Positions 28,726-37,508 of a stretch of DNA of 64,000 nucleotides are shown here, piece after piece. The notes under the pieces were generated by a model that saw nothing but the letters and a program-made list of their open reading frames with translations, did no database searches and was not told the origin of the DNA. Source of the DNA: CAIOZA01 sp964464375 (lineage in GTDB: Bacteria > Bacteroidota > Ignavibacteria > Kapaibacteriales > UBA2268); assembly GCA_964464375.1 (NCBI GenBank), contig CAYXFU010000001.1, forward strand, positions 176,408 to 240,407, read 5' to 3'. The stretch's first letter is position 1. Each line of letters opens with the position of its first letter. The position numbers were made by a program, and so were the translations under genes.

Positions 28726-29733
28726 TTGAATTCAAAAAAACATAGAATTGGAATATTTGGTGCAGGCGGCTGGGGAACTTCCCTCGCCGCTTTGCTTTCT
28801 AATAATGGACATTCAGTTATACTCTGGACCCACGAAGTAGAAGTGAATAACGAAATCAACCAATACCATACTAATTCTACTTATCTCAAAGGAGTAGAGC
28901 TACCTCAAGGACTAAAATGCACTTTAAATCCGGATGATTTAAATGATTACGACATAATCGTGATTGCAATTCCTACTCAATATATACGCGAAACAATCAA
29001 TAAATACGATATTAAACTTGAACATAAAGTTGTAGCTAGCGTAGCAAAGGGAATAGAGAAAGACACTTATTTCAGGGTTTCAGAGATATTAAAAGATGTA
29101 GCTGGAGTGAGCGATCAACAATATGTAATTCTAACAGGTCCCTCTCATGCTGAGGAAGTATCAAGACAATATGCTACTACTGTAGTTGCCGCATCAAAAT
29201 CTGTTACATCAGCAGTTACGATCCAAAATACATTTACAACGCCTAATTTTAGAGTCTATACAACAGATGATGTTATTGGTTGTGAGATTGGTGGCTCTCT
29301 TAAAAACGTGATAGCTATTGCAGCAGGCATCATCGATGGGTTACAAATGGGAGACAATACAAAAGCGGCTTTAATAACTCGAGGTCTCGCAGAGATGTCG
29401 CGTCTGGGAGTTGCAATAGGAGCTAATCCTCAGACATTTTCCGGGTTATCCGGATTAGGAGATCTTTATGTGACTTGCAGTAGTAAATTTAGCAGGAATA
29501 GATTTGTAGGCGAGGAAATTGGAAGAGGCAAAAAGATTGATCAGATTACAAATGAAATGAAAATGGTAGCAGAAGGAGTTTCTACAACAAAATCAGCACA
29601 CTTTCTTGCACTTAAACATAATGTTGAATTACCTATAGTTAATAAGGTTTATAAAATATTATTTGAAGGTTTATCACCACTAAGTGCTCTTCAAAAACTG
29701 ATGACAAGAGAGACAAAAAGCGAATGGTGGTAA
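28726..29733 (+). CDS. gpsA: Glycerol-3-phosphate dehydrogenase [NAD(P)+]
   Basis: GpsA reduces dihydroxyacetone phosphate to sn-glycerol-3-phosphate in the cytoplasm. The probable start is a TTG, since the nucleotide-binding motif follows almost at once (RIGIFGAGGWGTSLAALLS). Other family marks are ILTGPSHAEEV, CEIGGSLKNVIAIAAGIIDG with the catalytic Lys, NTKAALITRGLAEMSRLG, TFSGLSGLGDLYVTC and SRNRFVGEEIGRG. The 335 residues match the family. It sits directly behind plsY and ends at a possible terminator. Confidence 0.96.
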   Translation: MNSKKHRIGIFGAGGWGTSLAALLSNNGHSVILWTHEVEVNNEINQYHTNSTYLKGVELPQGLKCTLNPDDLNDYDIIVIAIPTQYIRETINKYDIKLEHKVVASVAKGIEKDTYFRVSEILKDVAGVSDQQYVILTGPSHAEEVSRQYATTVVAASKSVTSAVTIQNTFTTPNFRVYTTDDVIGCEIGGSLKNVIAIAAGIIDGLQMGDNTKAALITRGLAEMSRLGVAIGANPQTFSGLSGLGDLYVTCSSKFSRNRFVGEEIGRGKKIDQITNEMKMVAEGVSTTKSAHFLALKHNVELPIVNKVYKILFEGLSPLSALQKLMTRETKSEWW

Positions 29734-29737
29734 AAAA

Positions 29738-29766
29738 AATTCCACCATTTGGAGATGGAATTTTTA
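29738..29766 (+). terminator. Short terminator-like hairpin between gpsA and the SPFH gene
   Basis: AATTCCA (29738-29744) and TGGAATT (29756-29762) pair, and TTTT follows. The stem is only seven bases long, so this is weaker than the other terminators. Confidence 0.5.
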
Positions 29767-29782
29767 CATTGTATTTCATATT

Positions 29783-30706
29783 TTATGGCTTTTCTATATG
29801 AGTCAGCATTTCTTTAATACCTCCTAAAGAACTTAATATACCGGAACTCTCATAGGGCATAAACACAATTTTTTGTGCATTATTAGAAATATCTTTAAGT
29901 GCTTCAAGATATCTCATTGCGATCAGATATGAACCGGGGTCGCCTGTTCCGGCTTTAAGAACTTCTGCAATCATGTGGATCGCAGAGCTTTCAGCTTCAG
30001 CTACTTTCAATCTGGCAAGTGCCTGACCTTCAGCCTGAAGAATTGCTGCTTCTTTTTGTCCTTCGGCTGAGACAATAGCTGATTGCTTTTGTCCTTCGGC
30101 TCGTAGTATCTGTGATTGTTTTTCACCTTCTGCCTGCAGTATAGTGGCTCTTCTGTTACGTTCGGCAGTCATCTGCTTTTCCATAGTGATTCGGATGTCC
30201 TCTGGCGGTATGATATTGCGGACTTCAACTCTCATAACCTTAACTCCCCATTTATCAGTTGCCTGATCGAGAGAGCTACGCAATTTTGTGTTAATTGTGT
30301 CTCTACCAAATAAAGTATGGTCGAGATCTAGTTCACCAATAACTGCTCGGAGTGACGATTGTGTCAATTGCTCTACACCCCATCTAAGATTTGAAATCTC
30401 ATAAATACTCTTAACAGGATCAGTAATCTGAAAATAAACTACACAATCAACATTCATCGTGACATTATCTCTGGTAATAACAGCTTGTGGTAGGATATCA
30501 ATGAACTGTTCACGCAAATCAACAGAAGCCCTGACTTTATCAATAAATGGCACAATTATATTTAAACCAGATACTGCTAATTTGTGATATTTACCTAAAC
30601 GTTCAATCAATTTTACCGAAGCTTGACTGACCATCTTTACACTGCTTAATGCTACAACAACAGCGAAGAATAAAATAATAAAAACGAAAACAGCTCCACC
30701 TTCCAT
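29783..30706 (-). CDS. SPFH/band 7 membrane protein (stomatin/paraslipin-like)
   Basis: This 307-residue protein is anchored by one N-terminal hydrophobic segment (GAVFVFIILFFAVVVALSSV). A band 7/PHB domain follows (RLGKYHKLAVSGLNIIVPFI, REQFIDILPQAVITRDNVTM, LRAVIGELDLDHTLFGRDTI, WGVKVMRVEVRNIIPPEDI). A long Ala/Glu/Gln coiled-coil of repeated AEGQKQSAIVSAEGQ units spans about 190-240. Stomatin-like proteins form large membrane rings and are often paired with NfeD, as here: the nfeD-like gene is 30 bases upstream. A role in membrane-domain organisation or protease control is inferred from the family. Confidence 0.93.
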   Translation of the reverse strand: MEGGAVFVFIILFFAVVVALSSVKMVSQASVKLIERLGKYHKLAVSGLNIIVPFIDKVRASVDLREQFIDILPQAVITRDNVTMNVDCVVYFQITDPVKSIYEISNLRWGVEQLTQSSLRAVIGELDLDHTLFGRDTINTKLRSSLDQATDKWGVKVMRVEVRNIIPPEDIRITMEKQMTAERNRRATILQAEGEKQSQILRAEGQKQSAIVSAEGQKEAAILQAEGQALARLKVAEAESSAIHMIAEVLKAGTGDPGSYLIAMRYLEALKDISNNAQKIVFMPYESSGILSSLGGIKEMLTHIEKP

Positions 30707-30736
30707 ATTTACCTCAAGTTATTGGTTAAAAATAGT

Positions 30737-31177
30737 TCAATTATTTTTACTTACAATTAGTTTAGCACCTTCGTAGCCAACTACATTAACCAGAACATCC
30801 TTTTCAATGATAGAATCATTAAACGAACGAGCTGACCAATCTTGTCCATCAACGGTTACCCTACCCTCACTAATATTATTATCAATTTTTGATGTCACAA
30901 GCCCTGTTTTCCCAGACATTACATCCATATTTGTTTTATATTGAATGCCGGGAGATCTTTTGAAAACATTTTTGAAAAATGTTCTCGATAATGTAACCAA
31001 AATCAGTGAGAGGATAACAAATATTATCACTTGAAGATTAAGATTATGAATCCCAAAGAGATCAAGCACTCCAACAATTCCGGCAGCAATCCCAAACCAA
31101 AGTATTACGAATCCCGGAGTAATTATTTCGATTGCAGAGAGCACTAATGCGAGAATAAACCACCAATAGTATTCCAT
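30737..31177 (-). CDS. NfeD-like membrane protein (short form)
   Basis: Three or four membrane segments (WWFILALVLSAIEIITPGFV, LWFGIAAGIVGVLDLFGIHN, VIIFVILSLILVTLSR) are followed by a C-terminal OB-fold-like domain (SGKTGLVTSKIDNNISEGRV, GQDWSARSF, VVGYEGAKLIVSK). This is the short NfeD plan without the protease domain. I chose the Met at 31177 (146 residues) because MEYYWWFILAL is how such proteins begin; a start at 31237 would add 20 hydrophobic residues and is possible. It is the usual partner of the SPFH protein encoded just downstream. Confidence 0.85.
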   Translation of the reverse strand: MEYYWWFILALVLSAIEIITPGFVILWFGIAAGIVGVLDLFGIHNLNLQVIIFVILSLILVTLSRTFFKNVFKRSPGIQYKTNMDVMSGKTGLVTSKIDNNISEGRVTVDGQDWSARSFNDSIIEKDVLVNVVGYEGAKLIVSKNN

Positions 31178-31263
31178 AGAGATATTACAAAGTAATGATA
31201 CATTTAGTAAAATTATGAGAAAAAAACTAGAAAACAAAGAAGAAAATATTAAAATTTAGAATA

Positions 31264-32730
31264 TTATTTATTTCTAGATTGCAGTGATGAGTTTTTCTTA
31301 TGAATATAAGAGTCTAAGACTGTCTTAAGCGGTGTTTTAACAAATCGTAATGATCTGGTATTTTTATTCATTTTAAGATATGAAAAATTAATTACCGACA
31401 GAACTAGTCCAATAGGCAACCAAAGATTTGGCGAACTGAAATTGTTACCAGAAATGAAATTAATAATTATCTGCACTATTATTATGTAATATAATAATCG
31501 TATTAATCGTTGCTCATATTCATTAAAGTAACTCAATATTTTTTCATTTTTTGTCAATTTGATTGCTATAATCATTAAACTAACAAAAAAGGCAACTAGA
31601 AAGATAAACCCAATCGTACCTAATTCAGCCAGAACAGTAGCTGTTGTAAAATCTGAAAAAACTAATTCGGGATGAACTTTATTGAAAGATGTCAGCCCCA
31701 AGCCAATTCCTTGAATTGGATATTGCTTCCAAATATCAACGGATTGTTGATATGTATTTAATCTTGATCCAAATGATTCTCCAAAAACCTGTTTATCATC
31801 ATTCCCGGCACTGGTAGCAAAATGGAATATACCTTCAATTCTTTGCTGAAATAATTCGATCACACTTACACCTACATATTCTGAAAATAGCAGATCAGCA
31901 AGAGTAATAATCACTATAAATGAAAGAATTAATGTAGAATATCTTATTATCTGATGCTTTTTTTGAACTAGTAGTAATCCAGTAAAAATCAGAATGGCAC
32001 CAACGAATCCTGTCATGGAAAAAGCAAGCAGCATCCCAATAGATGCGAATATAAGCATGATATAAATAATGATTTTACTTTTAAAAAAGTGCTTTTGTTT
32101 ATTAATTATGGGTACAATCAAAAAAGCCAGCATGTATGTATTGAATGTACCTAAAGCTGATGGTTCTGAGAAGATTGATGTAGCTCTGAAAAAATCACCA
32201 TAATGAAGGCTCAATTGATTGAAAGAATCAACTCCCTCTTCTGTGGCTCTTGTCATAAAACTGACATTATTGTAAACTATCCATGCCAGTGGTAAATCCA
32301 AAGCTCTGGCTATAATTTGATAAATCCCAAAAATATTAATAAGTAAACCTAGTATGAGCCATGTTTTTATAACCTTATCCCATTTTGATAAATCAATCGG
32401 CAAAAAAATACATATAATTCCGAATAAAAAGAGTTCAATAAAGTGAACGAATGATTTAAAATATTGAAAAATCATTTCAGTTTCGCCATAATAAATGGCA
32501 GTAGTTGAGGATAAAATAATGGATACAAAAAGACCAAATAATATTAAATGAAAGATATTATAGGAATATTTAATTTGAATCCCATCCCATATCAGTTTTT
32601 TAAAAGCATAAATATAAAATGCCAGAAGTGCAAAATCCAGAATAGTAACTCCATATCCGGCTACCGAGAAGAATTGGAATCCAGTAAAAAAGAACCCTAT
32701 AAATATTATTTGAAGAAGAAATATCTGCAT
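31264..32730 (-). CDS. O-antigen ligase/polymerase-like (Wzy/WaaL) membrane protein
   Basis: This 488-residue protein has about 11 membrane segments and one large hydrophilic loop between about 265 and 360. That loop carries the Wzy_C-like pattern (FGESFGSRLNTYQQSVDIWK, QYPIQGIGLGLTSF). The family transfers or polymerises lipid-linked polysaccharide on the periplasmic side. It lies 26 to 86 bases upstream of the nfeD-like gene on the same strand, depending on the nfeD start, so the three genes may be cotranscribed. A functional link to that pair is not evident. Whether it ligates or polymerises cannot be decided here. Confidence 0.8.
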   Translation of the reverse strand: MQIFLLQIIFIGFFFTGFQFFSVAGYGVTILDFALLAFYIYAFKKLIWDGIQIKYSYNIFHLILFGLFVSIILSSTTAIYYGETEMIFQYFKSFVHFIELFLFGIICIFLPIDLSKWDKVIKTWLILGLLINIFGIYQIIARALDLPLAWIVYNNVSFMTRATEEGVDSFNQLSLHYGDFFRATSIFSEPSALGTFNTYMLAFLIVPIINKQKHFFKSKIIIYIMLIFASIGMLLAFSMTGFVGAILIFTGLLLVQKKHQIIRYSTLILSFIVIITLADLLFSEYVGVSVIELFQQRIEGIFHFATSAGNDDKQVFGESFGSRLNTYQQSVDIWKQYPIQGIGLGLTSFNKVHPELVFSDFTTATVLAELGTIGFIFLVAFFVSLMIIAIKLTKNEKILSYFNEYEQRLIRLLYYIIIVQIIINFISGNNFSSPNLWLPIGLVLSVINFSYLKMNKNTRSLRFVKTPLKTVLDSYIHKKNSSLQSRNK

Positions 32731-32931
32731 TGGTTTGAATTTAGAAATGTCTTGATAAGAATATTTACTATATAAATTTATTTTTTTCAGTTACAAACAC
32801 ATTAGGTTGTAGATATTTAGCCTAAAGATAAGTAGTTATAACTGCCAGTTATATTAGATAATGTTTATGTTTCTTGAGCTTTAATTTTAGTTTAAAAAAC
32901 AGAAATAACAAATGCAATCTTCCTCAAATGA

Positions 32932-33900
32932 TTAAATCAAGCCATTTTGATGCTTAATTTTCAGCTTTTCGAGCATATCTTGCGTCATTGAGTAAAGATC
33001 AAATGATGGAGACCAACCCCACTCCTCACGTGCAGGAGTATCCACAACAGAATCTGGCCATGAATCTGCAATACTCTGACGAAAATCAGGTACATAGTCA
33101 ATTTCGAAACCCGGCATATATTTTTTTACAGAATCTGCCAGAGTTCCAACATCGAAGCTCATTGATCCAAGATTAAAGCTACTGTGATGTTTAAGATCCT
33201 CAACCGGTGCAGCCATCAGATCAATAACTGATTTAAGGCAGTCTGGCATATACATCATAGGCAACTTTGTATCTTCAGTTACAAAGCATGTATATTTATT
33301 ATTCTTTACGGCTTCGTAATAGATTTCAACTGCATAGTCTGTAGTTCCACCACCAGGAGGAGTTTCGGAAGAAATGATACCTGGAAATCTTACCCCTCGC
33401 ACATCTAAACCATACTTGTTGAAATAATAATCGCAAAGAACTTCTCCGGCTACTTTTGTTACTCCATACATTGTTGTAGGATGTAAAGGTGAATCCTGTG
33501 TAGCAACTTTAGGACAATCAGGACCCCAAACTGCAATTGAACTTGGAATAAATATCTGAGCCATTTCATATTTTAAACCTAAATTCAGAACATTTATAGA
33601 ACCGTTCATATTGACATCCCAAGCAAGAGCAGGATTCTTCTCACCGATTCCTGATAAGATAGCAGCAAGATGAACAATAGTATCTATCTTGTAATCTTGA
33701 ATAAGCTTTTCAAACGAATCCACATCTTTAATATCAAGAATATGGTAAGGACCTTTATTCTTCATACTATCAGATGCGTCTCTCATATCAGTTGCGACAA
33801 CATTGGAAGATCCATATTTTTTTCTCAATTCTCCAATTAATTCAGAACCAATTTGTCCCATTCCGCCAGTAACTAAAATGTTTTTAATCTCTTTCTTCAT
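32932..33900 (-). CDS. L-threonine 3-dehydrogenase, SDR/epimerase type
   Basis: This 322-residue extended SDR protein probably oxidises L-threonine to 2-amino-3-oxobutyrate. The NAD-binding motif is LVTGGMGQIGSEL at the N-terminus, and the catalytic Tyr-x3-Lys is Y145/K149 in TMYGVTKVAGE after SSIAVWGPD. The PGIISSETPPGGGTTDYAVE and LPMMYMPDCLKSVIDLM segments are those of the epimerase-like threonine dehydrogenases rather than of sugar epimerases. It has its own promoter and is separated by a terminator from the Kbl-type gene upstream, so the two are close but not strictly one operon. The 2-amino-3-oxobutyrate would be cleaved by a Kbl enzyme to glycine and acetyl-CoA. Confidence 0.87.
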   Translation of the reverse strand: MKKEIKNILVTGGMGQIGSELIGELRKKYGSSNVVATDMRDASDSMKNKGPYHILDIKDVDSFEKLIQDYKIDTIVHLAAILSGIGEKNPALAWDVNMNGSINVLNLGLKYEMAQIFIPSSIAVWGPDCPKVATQDSPLHPTTMYGVTKVAGEVLCDYYFNKYGLDVRGVRFPGIISSETPPGGGTTDYAVEIYYEAVKNNKYTCFVTEDTKLPMMYMPDCLKSVIDLMAAPVEDLKHHSSFNLGSMSFDVGTLADSVKKYMPGFEIDYVPDFRQSIADSWPDSVVDTPAREEWGWSPSFDLYSMTQDMLEKLKIKHQNGLI

Positions 33901-33966
33901 AAATCCTGACCATAGTTATATAATAAATGATATATCAAATGTATGCTTATACATACTTTACTTATT

Positions 33967-33997
33967 CAAAAATACTAAATTTGAATTAAACAGCAAA
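33967..33997 (-). promoter_or_regulatory. Bacteroidota-type promoter for the threonine dehydrogenase gene
   Basis: On the minus strand, TTTG (33997-33994), 19 bases, then TATTTTTG (33974-33967) match the consensus exactly. The leader would be about 60 bases. Confidence 0.7.
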
Positions 33998-34048
33998 CTA
34001 TGAACATATTAGATATTCTCAAACAAAATGACAGAAGTGAAAAAATCA

Positions 34049-34090
34049 TAAAAAAAAACGGTTGCTGATTCTTTTGGAAAAAGCAACCGC
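34049..34090 (-). terminator. Rho-independent terminator after the first Kbl-type gene
   Basis: On the minus strand, CGGTTGCT (34089-34082) pairs with AGCAACCG (34066-34059) and a run of eight T follows. It closes the Kbl1-ACP-ligase-AcpS unit before the threonine dehydrogenase promoter. Confidence 0.88.
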
Positions 34091-34118
34091 TTATAGAATG
34101 GTGGGAATAAGTCAGTTT

Positions 34119-35366
34119 CTACATTCCATACATCTCTATTATTTCCTGTTTGGTCTTGCCAAGGATATTATACTTCTTACCAACTTTCCTGAACGCTTCA
34201 AGTGCCTGTTCGAGATGATGGATCTCATGACCGGCAGATATCTGGGTACGAATTCGAGCTGCACCTTGTGGGACAACAGGAAAGAAGAAGCCTATAGCAT
34301 AAATGCCTTCATCATATAAGTCTCTTGAAACATCTTGGGAGAGTTTAGCATTGAAAAGCATAACCGGAACTATTGGAGTGTCTCCATCCTTAATTATCAA
34401 ACCAGCATCAAGCAGTCCTTGACGCCAGAATGCAGTATTCTTTTCAAGTTTATCTCTGCGGTCTGTTGAAGCTGATAATATTTCAAGAACCTTAATTACG
34501 CCTGCTACTACCGGTGGAGCAATTGTATTTGAGAAAAGGTATGGACGTGCTTTCTGACGACACATCTCAACAATTTCCTTGCGGCCTGAAACACATCCTC
34601 CAGATGCGCCACCTAAGCCTTTTCCAAATGTTGTGGTAATGATATCTATCTTACCCATCACGCCACAATGTTCATGAGTTCCCCTACCAGTTTTGCCTAT
34701 AAATCCGCTGGAATGAGAATCGTCAACAAAGAGAAGGGCATCATATTTCTCACATAATTCAACCATAACATCTAGTTTAGCGGTATCCCCATCCATTGAG
34801 AATACTCCATCAGTGATAACTATTTTCAGTCTCTTGTCGCTGTGAAGCTGTAATTTATCTTCCAAGTGTGCCATATCTGAATGCTTAAATGTATCGTGCA
34901 TTGCACTGCAAAGCCTGATGCCGTCAATGATTGAAGCATGAACCAAACGGTCAGATATCATTACATCATCTTTTGTCAAAATAGCTTCAAATACTCCAGC
35001 GTTGGCATCCATACATGATGGAAATAAAATCGTATCTTCAGTACCAAGGAATTTTGTTACCATTTGTTCAAGGGTACGATGAATATCCTGAGTACCACAA
35101 ATAAAACGGACAGATGACATGCCATAACCATGTGAGTCAAGACCTTCATGAGCAGCTTTCACTACTTCAGGATGACTAGACATGCCAAGGTAGTTATTCG
35201 CACAAATATTGATTACTTTTTTGAGTTGAGCACCTGTAGGAAATTCAACTTCAATATCAGCTGCCTGTGCAGAATGAATGTAACGTTCCTGCTTGAAAAT
35301 ACCTGCGTCCTTGATTCCGTTAAGTATATCAGTGTACATACCACGGATTTTTTCAGTATAAGCCAT
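34119..35366 (-). CDS. Kbl-type PLP-dependent acyltransferase, copy 1 (ACP-linked)
   Basis: This 415-residue enzyme is an alpha-oxoamine synthase-family member closest to 2-amino-3-ketobutyrate CoA ligase (glycine C-acetyltransferase). Visible marks: ANNYLGMSSHPEV, SSVRFICGTQDIHRTLE, H143 in RLVHASIIDGIRLC, D215 in FVDDSHSSGFIGKTGRGTH, PLP-binding K249 in TTTFGKGLGGASGG, and the substrate Arg in AARIRTQISAGH. It departs from E. coli Kbl around 139-165 (DRLVHASIIDG, CSAMHDTFKHSD) and has a 17-residue C-terminal extension. The gene follows a stand-alone ACP by 11 bases, which suggests an acyl-ACP rather than acyl-CoA donor. Kbl activity with the nearby threonine dehydrogenase remains possible. 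Confidence 0.85.
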   Translation of the reverse strand: MAYTEKIRGMYTDILNGIKDAGIFKQERYIHSAQAADIEVEFPTGAQLKKVINICANNYLGMSSHPEVVKAAHEGLDSHGYGMSSVRFICGTQDIHRTLEQMVTKFLGTEDTILFPSCMDANAGVFEAILTKDDVMISDRLVHASIIDGIRLCSAMHDTFKHSDMAHLEDKLQLHSDKRLKIVITDGVFSMDGDTAKLDVMVELCEKYDALLFVDDSHSSGFIGKTGRGTHEHCGVMGKIDIITTTFGKGLGGASGGCVSGRKEIVEMCRQKARPYLFSNTIAPPVVAGVIKVLEILSASTDRRDKLEKNTAFWRQGLLDAGLIIKDGDTPIVPVMLFNAKLSQDVSRDLYDEGIYAIGFFFPVVPQGAARIRTQISAGHEIHHLEQALEAFRKVGKKYNILGKTKQEIIEMYGM

Positions 35367-35377
35367 TATTGTCTCCC

Positions 35378-35620
35378 TTATTTAATATATTCATTTACAA
35401 GTACACAAATTTTATTTACAGAGTCAAAAGCTTCAGGTGTCGCTTTATCGTCAGGAATGGAAATATTGTATTTGTTTTCAAGGAATCTTTTTAGTGATAC
35501 CATTGAGAATGAATCTACGATACCTCCTGAAATGAGTGGGGTATCAAAGGTAACATCTGTGTCATCTTCTACATATTCTTTAATGACATAATCTCTAATA
35601 ATTTCTTTCATGTTTTCCAT
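35378..35620 (-). CDS. Stand-alone acyl carrier protein
   Basis: This 80-residue acidic protein has an ACP fold pattern. The phosphopantetheine Ser is S37 in GGIVDSFSM, with the DSF variant of the usual DSL motif, and it is followed by LKRFLENKYNISIPDDKATP, a typical helix II/III region. DSF is common in carrier proteins outside fatty acid synthesis. Its place 11 bases before a Kbl-type enzyme, and downstream of an AMP-forming ligase and AcpS, suggests it carries an acyl or aminoacyl group for that enzyme. The start at 35620 is the first Met; a later Met at residue 4 is also possible. Confidence 0.9.
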   Translation of the reverse strand: MENMKEIIRDYVIKEYVEDDTDVTFDTPLISGGIVDSFSMVSLKRFLENKYNISIPDDKATPEAFDSVNKICVLVNEYIK

Positions 35621-35689
35621 TGTGTTTTCTCTAGTTTTTTGTGTGATTTAAAAATTTTATTATTTCAATATTCCAGTATAAATAATTGA

Positions 35690-35728
35690 CTTCCTCCTAA
35701 ATACAATTTCCTAATTGATTGGAGGAAG
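35690..35728 (-). terminator. Hairpin just after the ligase gene, possible attenuator
   Basis: CTTCCTCC (35690-35697) and GGAGGAAG (35721-35728) pair perfectly across a 23-base loop. On the minus strand the hairpin begins about seven bases after the ligase stop. Only a weak T-tract follows, so it may lower rather than stop read-through into the ACP gene. Confidence 0.4.
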
Positions 35729-35735
35729 AAAGTTG

Positions 35736-37454
35736 CTAATCATCTTCTAGTGTTGATATATCTCCTATTTCCAATCCCCATTCTTTAGCATGGAGAATTC
35801 TGCGCATAATCTTTCCGCTACGAGTCTTTGGAAGTGAATCGGTAAATTCAATCTCCTGAGGCATAGCTAAAGGTGAAAGTTTTTTCCTAACAAAATTCAT
35901 AATTTCAAGATCAAGATCTTTGCTTCCAACGAAACCGGGTTTCAGTGTAACAAAGGCTTTTACTACTTCCATATTGACGAAGTCAGGTTTTGAAACTACG
36001 GCTGATTCAGCAACAGCTGGATGTTCAAGCAAAGCAGATTCAACTTCAAAAGGACCAACTAAGTGACCACCGGTATTAATAACATCATCATCTCTGCCTA
36101 CAAACCAGAAATATCCTTCATTGTCAATGCTTGACCTGTCTCCTGGCAGATACCATCCATTTTTAAATTTTTTATTGTAAGTCTCTTCATTATTCCAATA
36201 TGTTCTCATCATTGAAGGCCAGCCTGGCTTAATAGCAATGAGACCTATCTTTCCTGATTCACCAAACGGTTCAAAAGTATTTTGGTCAACTACTGTTGCT
36301 GTAATACCAGGAAAAGCTTTCCCCATTGAACCAGGCTTCACTTTCATTCCAGGAAAATTAGTTATCATAATTGAGCCTGTTTCTGTCTGCCAGTATGTAT
36401 CCAGAAATGGCTTCCCGAATACTTTCTCAGACCAAATCACTGCTTCAGAATTTAATGGTTCACCGACAGACGCAAGAAGTCTAAGTGTAGAAAGATCAAA
36501 TTTCTTTATTATCTCATCACCGGCTTTCATTAATGATCTTATCGCTGTTGGTGCTGAATACCACATCGAGATTTTATGTTTTTCAATAAATCGGTACCAG
36601 TTTTCTGCAGAAAATCCTGAATCCAGAACACATTGCGTTACACCATTGCTGAATGCACCAATGATACCATAGGAAGTTCCTGTAACCCAACCCGGATCAG
36701 CTGTACACCAATACACATCATCATCCTGGAGATCAAGCACCCATTTGGCTGATAGGTATTGTGATATAAGTGAGTAATGCACATGCTTCACTCCTTTCGG
36801 CTGTCCAGTAGTTCCTGAAGTATAATGCAGTACCGAAGGAGATTCTGCATAGGTTGGATATATTTCAAATTGTTCAATCTTAGGTAATTTTTCGAGATTT
36901 AATGCAACTTCCCTTTGCTGTAAAGGTTTTTCAGGATCCTGATCAACAATGATTAGAAATTCTAACCATGGCATTTTATCAAGTAATTTTCTTACTTTCG
37001 GTGCATGCTTTTTCTGAGTTATGATAGCCCTTGTCTGAGCATTCTCCAAACGAATAAATAAGGATTCGTCGCCAAATGCAGAGAATAAAGGTTGAGCAAT
37101 AGCTCCAGTTTTCAAGATTCCGAGGAAACCTAGGTACAATTCGGGAATCTTATCCATGAATAGACATACACGATCCTCAGGGTTTATCCCTAAATCCCTT
37201 AAAAATTGTCCAATAGTATTTGTCTCAAGTCGGATATCATTGTAGGTATATTTTTTTTCAATACCTGTTGATCCTTCCCAAATCAATCCCATTTTTTCTG
37301 CTTTACCCATTTGGCAGATTCGGTCGGAACAATACCAACCAATATTGATAACATCGCCCGGCTTGTAATCCAGTTCTTTTTCCGCAATGTTCCAATCAAA
37401 GTTTTTCATTCTTTCGTCGTAAGATCCAATGTTTGTCATAGACTTATAATTCAA
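35736..37454 (-). CDS. Acetyl-CoA synthetase-like AMP-forming ligase
   Basis: This 572-residue ANL-superfamily enzyme has the length and motifs of Bacillus-type AcsA: A3 YTSGTTGQPKGVKHVHYS, TADPGWVTGTSYG, A5 DTYWQTETGSIMITNFPG, A7 WYLPGDRSSIDNEGYFWFVG, A8 GRDDDVINTGGHLVGPFEVE and the catalytic Lys in TRSGKIMRRIL. The Trp after Tyr in DTYWQTETG sits where acetyl-CoA synthetases carry the Trp that limits the pocket to acetate or propionate, so a short-chain substrate is likely. The gene lies between acpS and the ACP gene. It could load acetate onto CoA, or directly onto the ACP. The second option is inference from context. Confidence 0.85.
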   Translation of the reverse strand: MNYKSMTNIGSYDERMKNFDWNIAEKELDYKPGDVINIGWYCSDRICQMGKAEKMGLIWEGSTGIEKKYTYNDIRLETNTIGQFLRDLGINPEDRVCLFMDKIPELYLGFLGILKTGAIAQPLFSAFGDESLFIRLENAQTRAIITQKKHAPKVRKLLDKMPWLEFLIIVDQDPEKPLQQREVALNLEKLPKIEQFEIYPTYAESPSVLHYTSGTTGQPKGVKHVHYSLISQYLSAKWVLDLQDDDVYWCTADPGWVTGTSYGIIGAFSNGVTQCVLDSGFSAENWYRFIEKHKISMWYSAPTAIRSLMKAGDEIIKKFDLSTLRLLASVGEPLNSEAVIWSEKVFGKPFLDTYWQTETGSIMITNFPGMKVKPGSMGKAFPGITATVVDQNTFEPFGESGKIGLIAIKPGWPSMMRTYWNNEETYNKKFKNGWYLPGDRSSIDNEGYFWFVGRDDDVINTGGHLVGPFEVESALLEHPAVAESAVVSKPDFVNMEVVKAFVTLKPGFVGSKDLDLEIMNFVRKKLSPLAMPQEIEFTDSLPKTRSGKIMRRILHAKEWGLEIGDISTLEDD

Positions 37455-37508
37455 ATTTTGTTATAAAAACTATTTAATTATGTTTTTCATAATTGTACTT
37501 TTTCTGTT

